Shown here: in pieces, positions 1 to 13,100 of the stretch
Position numbering within the stretch: position 1 is the first letter of the stretch
How the letters are laid out: every line of letters begins with the position of its first letter
Source: Lepidurus packardi
Taxonomy: Eukaryota > Arthropoda > Branchiopoda > Notostraca > Triopsidae
DNA length: 64,000 bases
Assembly: GCA_023053545.1 (NCBI GenBank)
Contig: JAKZAN010000129.1
Location: forward strand, 1 to 64,000
Direction: 5' to 3'
Position numbers and translations under genes: made by a program
Notes under the pieces: model-generated
Seen by the model: only the letters and a program-made list of their open reading frames with translations
Told to the model about the DNA's origin: nothing
Database searches by the model: none

Positions 1-194
1 CCCAACCCCAACCCCAACCCCAACCCCAACCCCAACCCCAACCCCAACCCCAACCCCAACCCCAACCCCAACCCCAACCCCAACCCCAACCCCAACCCCA
101 ACCCCAACCCCAACCCCAACCCCAACCCCAACCCCAACCCCAACCCCAACCCCAACCCCAACCCCAACCCCAACCCCAACCCCAACCCCAACCC
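1..194. repeat. C4A2 telomere, macronuclear chromosome end
   Basis: Roughly 32 perfect tandem CCCCAA units begin at base 1 and end abruptly at a GAAGG sequence. This is the C-rich strand of a C4A2/T2G4 telomere, as in Tetrahymena and its relatives and unlike the C4A4 repeats of spirotrichs. No degenerate or mixed repeats follow, so the array looks like de novo telomere addition onto unique sequence, as expected for a macronuclear chromosome. The true array may be longer, since the window simply starts inside it. Confidence 0.98.
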
Positions 195-325
195 GAAGGA
201 TTCCCCAAAATGAGAAGGACTTTCTGGCATCTTCTATAATCGCTACTAATTTTAAAGTCATACATCTTAGCATCTATACCATCACTAATACTCTCACTAG
301 ATTTGTCATCCATCCCACTTTAACC
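195..325. other. Short AT-rich subtelomeric spacer
   Basis: Only about 130 bases separate the telomere from the first start codon. The stretch is AT-rich and has no visible satellite or degenerate telomeric repeat. It presumably holds the promoter of the first gene. Confidence 0.6.
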
Positions 326-1369
326 ATGCTCAAAATCTTGTTTTTTGTCTCTCTACTCAACATCCTCCATGCCTGTTCACCTGGTTAGTACACCACACGC
401 TCTGGAGTCTGTCGCAATTGCCTCTCTGGATGCCTCACCTGTTAGTCTCGCAACGCTTGCCTTACCTGCCGCACAGGTTGCACGACCTGCGATCCCTATC
501 TGGGTTGTACCTCTTGCAATTCTTCCTACTATCTGAACCCTCTCAATGGTAGCTGCAACGTTTGTGCATCTAATTGCGTGACGTGTTGGCAGTCCGCATC
601 AACCTGCACGAGTTGTCGCACAGGCTATATCCTATCAATGTTCTCGTGTGTGGAATGCAGCAGCAACTGCCTAACGTGTGCTGGAACATCAAGCTCCTGT
701 ACGAGTTGCAGATAAGGTCTGACGTTAAAAACTGGGTTCTGCTAAGGACAGAAAACCAGTCCAATTAATAATAGCATTGCAGACAACAGCACTACTCCAA
801 ACAACAACGCCAATGTTACAACCAATAATACCACTACTAACAACTCTTCGCAGTAGAAGACTGGGCTTTATCCCAGCTCGGATAACAATTCTGTCTCATC
901 TTCCTAACAACTATCTTAGACACAAAAGATAGTAGTTTTCACAACTATTCCGGTCGCCCTCCTCATCCTATCTGCGCTGCTCTACTACTCCTTAAGGAAC
1001 TGTTTAAAGTCTGATTAGGCTATCATTAACTATTCTGAGAGTGAAATACGCACTTTTTAAACCAACATCCCCCGTGAATTCTCAAATGAGACTTGTGCAA
1101 TATGTCTACAGGCCAATCCCTGCGTGCTGACTCCCTGTAGCCACATGTTCCACCCCTTGTGCATTCTCAACTGGCGTCGACGCAGCCCCACGTGTCCGAT
1201 GTGCAGGTCTGCCAACAACTAGGTGATGAGCCTATGTACGTAATGCCACGAATTCAGCATTCGAGTGAAGCTGTGCGAGCCGAGCTGCCGACGGTAAGAC
1301 CATGTCGACTGCTTCTTTGGGCGGGCGATCCCGAATAGAGTCTGTGCAGGATGCAAGACTCCTTCATGA
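326..1369 (+). CDS. Cysteine-rich single-pass membrane RING-finger protein
   Basis: An intronless 347-residue frame using UAA/UAG as Glu. Residues 1-17 are a signal peptide. About 130 residues follow with many CxxC pairs in the furin/growth-factor-receptor Cys-rich style common in ciliate surface proteins. An Asn/Thr/Ser-rich linker, a hydrophobic segment near residue 205, and a cytoplasmic RING come next: CAIC, then C-x-H-x3-H-x2-C, then CPMC. After the RING are more Cys/His pairs (C-x2-C, C-x4-H-x2-C, C-x2-C) resembling a second zinc knuckle. The layout is that of a membrane-anchored E3 ubiquitin ligase with a ligand-like ectodomain (inference). It is the most telomere-proximal gene and converges on the RCC1 gene. 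The start is the only Met preceding the signal peptide. Confidence 0.8.
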
Positions 1370-1460
1370 AATCTTAACAACGATCAATTCTCTATCTAAT
1401 TTGTGCAAAATTAAACTCCATCCTTATATTAATTCTGGCTCATAATCACTTGTCCTACAC

Positions 1461-4425
1461 TCAAGGTCGTTTCGACTTGCTGTCTCCACGCTTCACTAAT
1501 CCTGTTGTCTTCAGCACCGGATTGATCGAGGGCTTCGCACTAACCCCTACGCCTCCAGCCAGAGCAGCCTGGCCCATTGGTGTTGACAGCCCTCCTGTCG
1601 ATGATAGGCTGGGCGCCGGAGCCCCAGTTGAGTCAAGTTTTTTCAGCACCAGCTTTCTTTTGGAACTTGGCCTTTGATTGATATCGGGTAGCTCTGGAAT
1701 ACTGCTGGTGTACTCGCTACTTGGGACTTGTTAGATGACTTTGTTGGCGCTAGGCTTGCGCTTGAGCTTGTTAAGATCGAAACCGCCACCAGTCTGCATT
1801 TCAGCCCTGCGTTTGCGCTCTTCCTCTTCGCGTCGCTTACGCTCTGCCTGCTCAGCCATTTCCCTCCTGAGAGTCTCTTCCGCTCGTTTCTGGGTCTCCT
1901 TGCGCCTCTATATTTCTGCTAACCGTTATTACTCTCTCCTCACCTGGTCTTCTTCCTCTCGTTGTTTGGCTAGTTCTCTCTCCCGTCTCCTTCTTTCTTT
2001 CTCTTCCTGCATTTTCCTTTAGTATTCGGCTTCTCGCTCAGAGGCTTACACGTTGAGTTCAAGGGGGGCACCCGCCAGAACGACTGACTCAACCAGGACG
2101 TAGAGGAAATACTTGCCATTTTTCTCGACCATCACTTCGATGTTCTGCGTATATCTTGGACTATCCTCGTATGCAGACTACGGGACTGTGCCGTCCAGCA
2201 TCTTGCATGACAGCAAGTTTGACTCCATTATCTCATCAACGTAGGCGATGTTCTATTTGTATTTGTTTCCCGTAAGCTTGACAAACTTCTCAGACTGTTA
2301 AACTAGATCACTTTCACGTAGTGGTTTCCTAGATGTACAGATTGTTATCTTTAAGGGTTGTAACAGACTCAACCCGTAATTTCCTAGCTCGTCCCGCAAG
2401 GTAATCTAGACGATGATAGGTTCATAAGTCTTCAAGTTCTTTGTCACAACTGCAGTCGTGCAGAGAGAAGCCACAGGCAGTGTCCTTAGGCGATAGTCCG
2501 AACCTCTATGCAAATCAAATCAGTCAGGGATAATACCGACAGGAGTGGATCAGTCGTTGAGCGATATCTTTGGATTTGTCCAGTTTAAACTTGACAGAGT
2601 TGTCGACCTGCCATACGTAGGCTTGCCCATTTTCGTCGGTTATATAGTAGAGTCCTGGGTTGCCAGAAACGTGTATGGTCTTGACTTCGTCGGTGAACTC
2701 GGCCTGCTTTAGCTTTTAAATTGGTTCCTCTACAAGGTTAAAGAAAAGACTGCTTACTGTTGTATGAGTATCTGCCGCAAAAGAAGAGCTCGTCATCGAC
2801 TGTGAGTAGATAGGTGCAGTCCTTGATGCAGAATACCCTTTTGATAGGATCCAAACGTTCCTTCTGCTTGGAGAAGTCTTTGATGTATTTCTATCCTGGT
2901 GCATTTAGCTGACCGTATTGGTTGCTTCCGATTGCGTAGACATCTCCAGACTTGGAAACCGCCAAGATGTGGCTGTTTCCGCATGAGAAATCAACCACAT
3001 CTCCTAACTGTTTGAACTCAGTCTTCTTCTGTTGGTTGAAAATGGGGTTTTCCATGTACTCGATGCGCCCCCAAACAAAGAATCTGCCGTTTCTCGTCAG
3101 GACTGCGTAGTGCTTGTTGCCTTTTTCTAATTTTTTGATGGGCTCGGCCAGGGAAACCATTAACTCAATCTATTTGTTCCCATTAGGTTTCGCACCCCAT
3201 TCATATATGTTCCCGCATTCGTCGTAGGCCAGAGACGACTCTCTTGTCGCGTACACTCCTCGAATACTCTTCCCACTCAGTTACTTAATCAGCACAGGTT
3301 AGCTGAAGCTCATTTTCTACGTCGTCCTTCCCAGAACTTGGCCAATACCATTCTCGCCTAGAGCAAAGACCTCATAATCCCACCGAGAATTCGGAAGAGG
3401 CTTGTCAAACTCAGTGGAACTCGTGAGGAAAAGCACGTGGTAGTCTCCACAACTGATTTGATCCACTCTGCGGTTCCTGAACACTGAGAAGCTGGGATGC
3501 ACGAGATTCAGATTGTTTTTCTACAGTAATAAGATGAAGGTTAGGAGAGTTTGATAGAAACAGTTACTTCTTTGTTCAGCTTGATGTTGTATTCGAGTTC
3601 CGTGTAGTTAATTTCTCTCACGATATTGTCCAGCTCTGAGTCAACGAAGTAGCTGTCCTCTACTGGCTTCTCGTTGATAGAAAGCGATGACTTCGACATC
3701 TACTCGTTCTGCCTTTCCTGATTCTCCTTCTCTTTCAAGGTCTTACAGTCAATCATCAGACTTTTGGCTCGTTGTAAGTCCATATATCCTTCCCAGACTC
3801 TTCCGATTTCGGCTTTGCTTTTGGCCATATAGTTAGATAGTTGGGCGTATGCTATATCGTTAGCGGGTTGCAGTATCAACTAGGAGGCACGGTCGCAGCA
3901 TTACTCGTAGGCGGCAAGACTAGGGAGATGTGAACATATTGGTTGGGTACTTGAAAAGCAATCTGCATTTCATGAGTCCGAATTTCGAGCGGTCTTCGGT
4001 GCTGAGTTCTTTAAGTTCGAGTATGAAGCTGAGGATGCAGCTGGCTTGCTGGGGATCGTTATTATTATAGGCTTTATTGAGAGCAGCCAAGAGTTAGGGG
4101 AACGAGGCAGCGTGCCCTCCATCAAAAAACCCTGCCTAAACGTTTAACATGCGAACCCTCACCGGATGTCTGATACCTTGGATTTCTTGTTCTTGGCGAA
4201 TTCTGTCTGCGGCTTGTTCTTGGTCATGCTTTTAATTTCGGACTCTTTGACTTCGATACCACGTTCACGCATGAGTTTCATGAGTTCCTCACTCTGCTTC
4301 ATGCTGAGCGACATGTTGGGTTCCATGGGAGTGAGGGTTTTGGAAGGGGTGGCGATAGCTCCTTTGTAACCCTTGCGGACATCTTCACCTTCGTCACTGT
4401 CGTAAGCTTCGTCGTCGGGGAACAT
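1461..4425 (-). CDS. RCC1-repeat / filamin-type Ig protein with charged coiled-coil tail
   Basis: Five small introns (41, 31, 47, 28 and 31 nt) give an open 928-residue protein. The N-terminus is acidic and helical. Residues roughly 250-530 hold RCC1-type blades, for example ISCGDYHVLFL, DFSCGNSHILAVS and DVYAIGSNQYGQL. A filamin/ABP280-like strand pattern follows (GKYFLYVLVES then AGAPLELNV). A long Glu/Arg/Lys-rich coiled coil and a Ser/Pro-rich basic tail end the protein. RCC1 propellers act as GEFs or scaffolds. The filamin-type domain and coiled coil favour a cytoskeletal or ciliary scaffold (inference). Start is the first Met after an upstream TGA-containing AT-rich spacer. Confidence 0.85.
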
Positions 4426-4760
4426 AGAGTCGAGTGCGTGAGGATGAAAGAAAAAGTAAAATTATATATTTGGTGCACTGATGGATTAATGTGTATTTGA
4501 AAATATGGGTTGTTCAAGAGTTGTTATTAGGGAATCAGATCACAAAGCCATATAGCCAGTGTTTTAAGGGAATTAACCGATAGGGTTGTAGGATTGATCA
4601 GCAACCACGCGACGGTCCGGAAGCAGCATCGTATACAGGATGGGAGCCACTACTGGCAGGGATTGACGGAAGATAGTCTGGCTAAAATCTCGAAGTCAGG
4701 CCCCAGAAAATATAATTGTAATATTGATAGTTAACAATATAACTTCCCAGAACAATCACA
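4426..4760. other. Intergenic, divergent promoter region
   Basis: This 335-base AT-rich gap lies between two divergently transcribed genes (RCC1/filamin leftward, RIB43A rightward). No RNA gene or repeat was seen. Confidence 0.5.
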
Positions 4761-5598
4761 ATGAACAGCACCTTCCAGAGTTCCGCCTATTCTCACAGTA
4801 AAGAGACCAGTCTTCTCCGACCTTCCAACCTCAAAATCTTCCACGGCGAAGATCTCAGTACTCCCTCTCATCTCAGCTTAACTTCTACCTTACCCTCACA
4901 CAGCCTATGGCGATAGAAAAAAGATGCAACAGCTCCAGCAGATGGACTGGCTCGAGCAGCAGCTCAACGAAAAACGGCACGCTGAAGAGGCTCAGAAGAA
5001 CCTCAAGACTGCCTATGATTTCAATACCAAGACCATTACTGACATACGAACTGAACTTGAAAACGAGAAGGCCAGAAGACTACGAGAGATGGAAATCGCA
5101 TGCAAGACAACGAACTCGCAGCAACTGGACGAAAAGATCTGTCGAGAACGGCATAACAACACTATGTAAACTCAAGAAAAGCTGAATCACATAGAATATG
5201 TCACCAACAACGACTTCTACACTGAGAACCCCGTAAGAATTATCGTTTGACCATACATTGTACAGGGTACTTGCCAATCGATGTTGGGACGCAACAGGGT
5301 CCTGCCCTACCACTGGAAGGGCATGAACGAGGAGCAGAGGCAAGCCATCCTCCTGGAGCAGGAAAAGCAGCGCAAAGAAAAATAATTACAAAAGCAGATC
5401 GAGATGGAAGAATAGCGTCTCTTCGCAGAGCAGGAGAAAGCCCAGCGCAGACAGCTAATCCTGATGGACCGGGCTAAGAACTCAGGCCTGGGGAACATCC
5501 GAAAAGGCATGGACGAATACAACCTGCTGAAGGCAGAAGAAATGCGGAGGAAAGTGCACCACGCATACGACGAACTCCAGACCTTTAAGAACGAGTGA
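4761..5598 (+). CDS. RIB43A-like axonemal microtubule inner protein
   Basis: Two introns (46 and 33 nt) give a 252-residue coiled-coil protein. It carries RIB43A landmarks: F-x-GEDL near residue 30, a Gln-rich Q-Q-x-x-WLEQQ-x-x-EK helix, and the RVLPYHWKGMN motif followed by EEQR. RIB43A proteins run along the protofilament ribbon inside doublet microtubules of cilia. The family is usually about 380 residues, and the N-terminal helical third is not found upstream, so this is a short paralogue or the first exons are missed. Neighbouring genes also include ciliary candidates. Confidence 0.85.
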
Positions 5599-5921
5599 GT
5601 GGATTGTAGAAGTAGCGATAGGCGTGATAGACTATTCGTTGAAGCCATTCCAATGATTCATTCCCTTTCAGTACGATTGTTGGCAGAGGAGCAGGGGGGT
5701 TTCGGAGATGTGTAGGGCAGTATATTGGAAGGATAAGGGATAAAAGGTATGGGTGGAAGGATGAGATAAAGTATTTAGTAGTTAGGACAAGTCGAAAGAG
5801 CCAAAGAAATAAAATTAAACAACTTTTTACTTTAAGTAAGTAAGTCAAATGCTTCACAAGAAACAGCGACACAGATAGACCAAGCAAAACTTGCAGCCAT
5901 CTCCGCCCCCGCCCTCTGCTA
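5599..5921. other. Intergenic between convergent stops
   Basis: This 323-base AT-rich gap lies between the RIB43A stop and the RING gene stop. No coding signal or RNA gene is visible. Open frames here are consistent with chance under a one-stop code. Confidence 0.5.
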
Positions 5922-6430
5922 TCAGTGTCCGCCTCGCCCATTCCTCCCCAGAGGGTCCCAATTCTCCTGCATAGCCATAGTCTGCACTCGCAGTAGCTGT
6001 CTGATGGAGATGCAGATTACCACCTCCGGTTCCTATACTAGCGACACTTGCACGCTATCCACCACTACAGGTTCCTTCGGCAACAGCTCACCCACAGGGA
6101 TAGTTTCGTAGACCGGACGCTCAGAGGCTGCAGATTTCCGGGCAATCTTCTTTCGTTTTCTAGTGAGGAGAGTATGGGTACGGAGGAGACTTTCAAAGGG
6201 AAGTCTGCACACTGGGCAGTTTTTTTGGCCGCTCTACAAGAATTGATAAGAGAGTTGGATTACTTTGACCCATTGTTCAATGCAGGAGTAGCAAAATTGG
6301 TGGGTGCAGTGTGAGAGCAGAGTCTAAGAAGAGTAAGAGAAAAAGGGATTACGGTAATATTGAGGGTGGTGAGGCAGATGGGGCAGTCCGGAGAGTCGGC
6401 AGAGGCGCAGGAAGGGAGGGCTTTGACCAT
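5922..6430 (-). CDS. Small RING-HC finger protein
   Basis: Introns of 29 and 30 nt yield 149 residues. An N-terminal RING-HC starts near residue 16: CPIC, then C-x-H-x2-C-x2-C, then NCPVCRLPF. Both introns interrupt the RING coding region, and removing them joins the zinc ligands at canonical spacing, which supports the splice model. The remainder is a basic Arg/Lys stretch and a hydrophobic Val/Ile-rich tail. It is probably a cytoplasmic E3 ubiquitin ligase (family knowledge); the substrate is unknown. Confidence 0.8.
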
Positions 6431-7110
6431 GGGAGGGAGGGAGAAGGTGGAGAGGATTGTTGTGGTGTATGAATTTATGAGAATAAAATCGAGTATAGAG
6501 GGAGAAAGATTAAATTTAGATTTAAATGCAGAAGGTACTGGGCAGCAGTCCCCGCTCTCCTTAATTTTTTACTTACTACCTTTGAATTTTTCACCCCCTA
6601 TTTTCAAGGGTTGCCAGCCCCAGTTTTTCCGGCCTAATCCCCGATCTCCTCCTCTTCTGTTTCTGCTGGCTCTCTCTAGCCTCGGATTAAAAAATAGCAT
6701 TTGCGTGTACCCCATTTTTCATGCTTCCCTTCTATCGTCTCTATTTGTCTTGGCACTGCATCCGTGTTCAATCTTTTTCCGACGATTCTGTGCCTGTTTG
6801 TCTGCCCTTAGGCCTCAGTTTCCTTGTATTAGGATACAAAACTACTGATCCAAACTGGCCTTCAGATGCAAATAATAATGATGGTGCTATAAGCTTGAAG
6901 TGCTGAGACTGAATGTTTTGGGTAGTGTAGAGATGCAAACCTTTAGATTGGTTGGGATTTGCAAAGCCTAAGTAAGGGGAGGAATAAGTTTATGCAGTAG
7001 AAGCATCCGCGGAATTATGACTGATATGGAATTCATTAGGCTATTCGAAAATAAGGATATTTTGTAAGGAAATAGAATAATCCAATTCAAGAAAATAGAC
7101 GACCTAAGAC
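6431..7110. other. Intergenic region without recognisable gene
   Basis: A 680-base gap, fairly AT- and pyrimidine-rich, separates the RING gene start and the stop of the BEACH gene. A few TGA-free frames exist but lack domain or composition support. No tRNA-like cloverleaf was seen. Confidence 0.45.
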
Positions 7111-10100
7111 TCAGAAACACTATTCCACACTCACTATTTCTCCGGAAGAAGTCCCCAGCATCACAGTCTCGCCAATCACTTTCCAGCACACGAACTCCTT
7201 GTTCCCGCCCAGCTGGATCGTCTTTACTGTGTTCAGGCTAGGCATGCTCAGAACCAACACACTGCTGTCCTCCAGGACTAGCACCATCTCCATGAAACTC
7301 GTATCCTTCACGACCAAGGGTTCTAGCCTCACACTCATAGCTCGTGCAGCCATCAAGGTGCCGTTGATCGAGTAACAGTACAGACTACTGGCATCATAGA
7401 AGATAATGCTGAACAAAGGAGAGGTGATGATCCTCGCCCCCAGGATTTTACGCTTGCCAGCAAATGAACGAATAAATTTACAGCGCACTCTTTTAGCCTT
7501 CTTTTCCACGAAAGCACCCGACCGGTTGATGTTGTAGATGGAAACTATGTTGCCAGAGCAGATCGAATAGTAGTCTCCTCCCTCGCTGATGTGAGTGATG
7601 GGGTCGTAGCAGTTCTCAGTAGCGATGGATACGAGGGCGAGGTGTTCTTTCTCATGGTAGATGATTTCATAGATCTCGAGGAGACAGTCTTTGGAACCAG
7701 TGATCACGAGGTCTTCGCGCTTATTAACGTAGACGCAGTTTTTGACGGAGCCATGGCGGTACTCGATTTGCTGTCCTGCGAAGTCATAGACCCGGAGCTC
7801 TCCGTTGAGGAAATGGCCAAGAAGCAGGTACTTGTCAGCCAAAAAGCAGACCCGATTGGCGAAGGAGACATCGGCGAGGTATATTTAGTCTACAGGGAGT
7901 GAGGGAATAGAAGATTTACGTTTAGTCTTTTTGAAGTTGATGTGGACTTCTGAAATAAATGTCATTTCTGCGAGACCTGGTTTGTAGGACAAGCTGACCA
8001 GAGATGAGCACTTCAGCACTGTCAACCGATCTCCCTTCTGCGTGAACCCCAGAATAGGCTCCTACCCCCGGGAAAACTCATTTATCTGGTCCCACCTGTC
8101 CACAGAGTTATTTTTGATGAAGTGGTAGCTGACATGAACTGGACCAAGCAGCCAAAGTTTCTTCTTTCTTTCCTCGCGAGGCACATGCTATGGATAGTTA
8201 GAAGAAAGGGAGGATCAGAGGTTGAACTGTTTACCGGTTTGTCGAAGAGTTGACGAGGTGTCTGTCCGAAGTGCATGATCTGAGCCTCGATGCTGGTCCG
8301 CGAAACTTCATCATCGATTTCCTCGAGATTGACTGCGTTTTCGTATGTGAGGTAGTAGTAAAGGTTGAAATTCTCCTAGGCTTATTTTCCCTTCTGTTTG
8401 AACCCAAAAATGAGGTCTATCCAGTTGTTGATCGCAGATGAGACCTCCTCGCTTTAAAATGCCTTGCGGTGGATGGAGATGAAGTTATATGCGTCATTGT
8501 CCGCCCAGAGGGGTAGTTCAACATTATGGACTCTGTCTTTGAGCTGCGTGATGCCGAAGTTGAAGTACTCGATGTTGAGCAGGAGTTCCGGCAGATAGAA
8601 AAACTCCGGCATGAGTTCCCGCACGTCTGACATTTCGTTTGTAGCACTTTTCCAGCACCAGATGAGCGAGAAAAATATGCGGTCTGAAATATCAAATTTA
8701 CCGCCCTGCAGGTTTTTGGCAGCTTCCGTGTATGGACTAAGACGGATCAGGAAGTTCCAGACCACCCCAGGAGAACTGTAGTGTGTGCCATACTGGTATA
8801 GCGGAACGGGATTGAAAGGGTCGAAGGCCTTCGACTTCTCTCTGATAATATCTCGTCGATTTTCACTTCCTAGCCCCCCCATGGACTTATGAAGAGGCCT
8901 ATAGACGAGTTCTCGGCATGTATAATCGCTGATAATCCAGGGCATGACGGGGTACTGAGTAGGGTCAAGGTAACTGCGGCCTGCCATGCGATTGAGATAA
9001 AGCAAGTATTCGAAATTAGATATTTTTCTAGTCGCCCATTCCTCGGTCTTGGCTCTGAGTTGTGCTTCAGGTTCTACGGATTCGTAGTCGAACTTCTCGC
9101 TGTAGAATCGGATTTTGTTGAGCTTGAGGAAAATTCTGTCCTCGACACGGGCCTTCTGTTTTTTGCTGATCAGACTCAGAAATGCACTCAGGTTATGCTC
9201 GTAAAAGTTGAAGATCAGCTCCACGTTGTTCTCCAGAAACATGATCATGCATTCGTATTTCATCAAGTACCGACGCCTTTGGATATTGGTTATCATGTAC
9301 AGATCCCAATGCTTGTACAAGGGTTTGAATTCACCCACCCGCACCGGCACAAAGTCCAGGTGCGAGTCCTTCTGGTAAATGCTGTCATACACGAAACTCA
9401 GCTTCTAGTTTTTGATGCTCAGGGTTCCTTTGCGCTTCTAGCTGTTCTTGATCCACTCGACCCTGAATGTGATCTCGGTTGGGTCGGCTGGAGTCCTCTT
9501 GGCAAATAGCTTACTGACGAGCCACCCTCTTTTATTGCTCTTCTGCTCAGATTCGGTTGTGCTGTTCTTGCAGAAGTTATAGTGGTGATTCTTTTTAATG
9601 TACTATATTTCTCGCTAGACTGCCACTTTCCTAACATGCCACGGCTCTTGCAGCTTGACTGCCAGTATAGGTCGTAGTCCCAGATCCGAAGGGAAGTCAC
9701 ACAACTTAAGCTTGATGTAAGGATTCCTGTTATTTTAGCGGGACTCCCAGGAGAAGTCTTTGACCTACCTCTGGTTCATCCAGATGGACCAACTGTAGTG
9801 GTACAGGCGTACTCTTTTCCAGATCTTGTTCCACACGTACATGGAGTGCCTGTATTAGTAGTTCTGGTCCTTTAGGAACCTAAACTGACTTTCTTTGTAG
9901 TAGTCTGCAGCCTCTTTTTGGAGTAGAGAAGTGGAACTTATGACCTACTTCGTGAAGTTCTCCTGTGCTAGTTTGAGGTTGGTCTCGAGGTTCCACTCAT
10001 CCCTGTACTTTTTCGATTACTTCTTCATCTCCACAATCTCGCGTTCGATCTCAAAGTTCAGTAGTCTCCCTACAAACTTCCCTTTTTTGAAAAACATCTT

Positions 10101-13100
10101 GAATCCTTCAGACAACACGTACTCGATCACTTTTTCTTCTTCCCAGAACCTCACCTTTTTGGCCACTTCCAGGGGCACCAATGGCCGCTGGCTTTCGTCC
10201 CGCACGTAGTACTCGAACAACTCAAATAGGATCATGTTGTACTTGGAGACACTCTTGATGATTTGGGAGTAGTGGAGTGCATCTGCGGTTGTTTCTACGT
10301 TGCCCATTTTCTGGTTGATGATCTCCATATTAATGAACATGAAGACGAACAGTCTCGCTATAGTTTTCTCTAGTTGCTCGTTGAAGTCAATAGATTTCTC
10401 ATTCTCGAGGAGGTTATACAAGAGATGCAGCACCTGGAGGATACACTTTCTAACTAGATAGTTTTCGGGACTTGTATTGACATCTTTGGTGTTGGTGCCG
10501 TTATTCTCCCAAATAAGAATAGTCAGCTTGAATATCGCCTCCAGAGACTCCAAGACCCAACAGAATTTCTAGAAAAGATTCTTCCGCAGGTAGTACTCCA
10601 GACAGACCTCCAGCATGAGCATTAGGGCCTCCACGATGCACACTCTCTTGTCATTCAATAGTTGGGCTGTCTTCTCCTCGAAACTCTGCTCTTCTATAAG
10701 GGTGTTCTGGAACAAACTCTAGAAGAAGTCGAAAAACTAGGACTTTTCTCCAGCCTTGTTATTGGGATCTGCTCTTACTTCCCTGAAGAGGACCGTCTTC
10801 AAGTTAGCAAACTCTTCAGTCCAGTTGGACTCGAGATACATACCCACCTTGTTGTAGACATTATTGGGATCTGTCAGTCGGTACCTTGTAAAGTTGAATT
10901 TCGCGATGAGTTTGTACATGAGTAGGCAGTCTACAAACACTGGAGTCTATTCAGGGTATTCTTAGAACAAAGTTCGAGGAAGAAAACTCTTCTAGCAAAC
11001 AAATAGATCTTTTTCCATGAACCGGAAGTACTACAAGGCACCTTTGTTCGACACACTATCCTTCACCTCTTTTGCCACTGCTTCATTGTCATCATTGATG
11101 TCGCAAAACGTGGACGTGTACACCAGGAGAACACTGTTGTGCAGGTTGGGACCCTTGCACTCCTATGCAGACACTAACTCCTGAAGGTACCTTCTCATCA
11201 GGAAGGTACAGTAAAAATCAATGTGCGTGCCTTGCTCTTTGGTCTGGCTGTCCATGTCCTTCTTGATGGCAAGGAACACAGACTGCACCTTCAAGAATAG
11301 AGAGTAGAGCCTCTGTTGGTCGTGAAGGAGGCCGATACTGATACTTTTATAGATGGAAAAAATGCGAGTTTCGACTTATTTTTGGAAGGAAATGAGTTAG
11401 GGTGTTGGTTGTTGCAGAGAACCAAGGTGTAGGTTGAGGAGAATCTTTTGCAGGAAATAGAAAAGATGGAAGTATTCCTTTCTGATTTACTACTTGGTGT
11501 CCTCATCGCACTTCACGAAGAACGACCAGAGTAGCCCCACTATCTCCTTCTTAATCGAGTGTGCGGACAGTTCGTAGTATTCCAGAAGCATGGGAACCGC
11601 TTAGTCGGTGATCGATGATATCTCACTAGAGTTTTCACTCGTGAAGCAGATGGATAGGACAGCCTCCAATATGGGTCGATGGTTTCTGAGGGTCATTTTG
11701 GCTAACTTAAGTTTGGCGCTAATATCGGCAGCCTGCTTTTGAGAGTCCATAGCTCTACTTCCTACGCTTCTCTGCACCGAGCGAATGCAATCTCTTCTCC
11801 AGTTACCAAGTCTCTAGGAACAAACCATTATTGCATTGTTTTTGGGATCATCCCCATTTTTATTGATCTTTTTGAAGAAAGACTTGACTGAGAAGAGAAT
11901 TCTGGCTCCCTAATCTTTGAAGTACAGTTCGAATATTTTGGCCAGGAAATTGAGCTACAGCGCCACCAGATCATAATAGAAAGGACTCCCACTTAACATC
12001 AGCAGCAGCACAGACACCAGCTTACACTTCTGCAGCAAGTCCGTCTGCAGAGTCTGTGAACCCATCTCGAATATCTTCATTGTTGCCTGCAGCAGCAACT
12101 TCGTAAAGCAGGGCGAGTGCTTGTTCACCATAAACCTTAACAAAGTACTGATGGCTGCTAGTTTGAGTTAGTAGCTCTGCTCCTCTATGCCTTGCATGAA
12201 CAAGAGCAGCAGACTCATGATAGGGTTGCTGCGATTCGGACAGTACTGCTCTTCAATGTTCTATTCGAGCACAGACTGGACAAGGGTATGCGCACTGTGC
12301 TGTAGGGCGTGAGAAAAACAGCACCTCATTTTATCAAGGGGTTCGTAGTTTTAATCAACGTAGAAGAGGAGATTTTCTAATCCCCAGAGAGCATAGTAGA
12401 TTTTAAAGTTTGATTCATAGAAGGACTTAATGAGTCTGACCAACTAAAGTAGGACAGCAGCGTTCTTGATCTCTCTGATCTTAATCTTCCACAGCATATT
12501 CTTGAAGAACTGTTCCCTCAGGGTCGTGTCAGTCAGTTCTGCCTTGATCAGCTGCAGTTGTTCGATCACCCCCAGGGTCAGGAATCTAGAATCCATTTCA
12601 GACAGGTGCGTCCCAACGATGTCGAAGAATCTGCAGTTAAGTGCTTCTTCTTGCAGTTTGCGGAAGCGACACCGAAAAATCAGACACACTAGTCCGAATA
12701 CCTCCTCTAAAAGATCCGGGGAGCTTTTGGAGTCGTAGTACTTGAGCAAGTAGAAGAGGGGGAGGATATTGTAGAGGCCACCATAGTAGTTAATATCATT
12801 CAGCACAAATCGATTGGCATAGACCACGGTGTTCTCCATCATCTCACCGTGGTTTCGACTGGTGACATCGTAGATGATAGTTTTGCTGTTGACATCGGTG
12901 AGGATGAAGGGAACGTAGAGAAGGAAGATATTCTCGTACATTTTGCGGTTGCTCTTGAACATCGACTAGATGGTGGCCCAACTCTCGATCCAGAACCTGT
13001 CAGTGCGATCGAAGAGTTCATTGTGGTCTTGTTCGCGCGATAGGAAAATACAGTTGATTTTGCCATAGAAATCCCTGCCAAAGATGAGTTCGCTGAGTTC

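Noticed and set aside
1..194. CRISPR-like or satellite array
   Set aside because: The repeat is a perfect hexamer with no spacers and is a telomere.
5585..5941. 118-codon frame on the minus strand
   Set aside because: Overlaps the RING gene's 3' end and the RIB43A gene; composition and lack of any domain indicate a shadow frame.
6360..6848. 162-codon plus-strand frame
   Set aside because: Overlaps the start of the RING gene on the other strand and an AT-rich spacer; no domain. Chance frames of this size are expected with only one stop codon.
8889..9509. 206-codon plus-strand frame inside the BEACH gene
   Set aside because: It lies antisense to the conserved BEACH/PH coding region and has no domain of its own.
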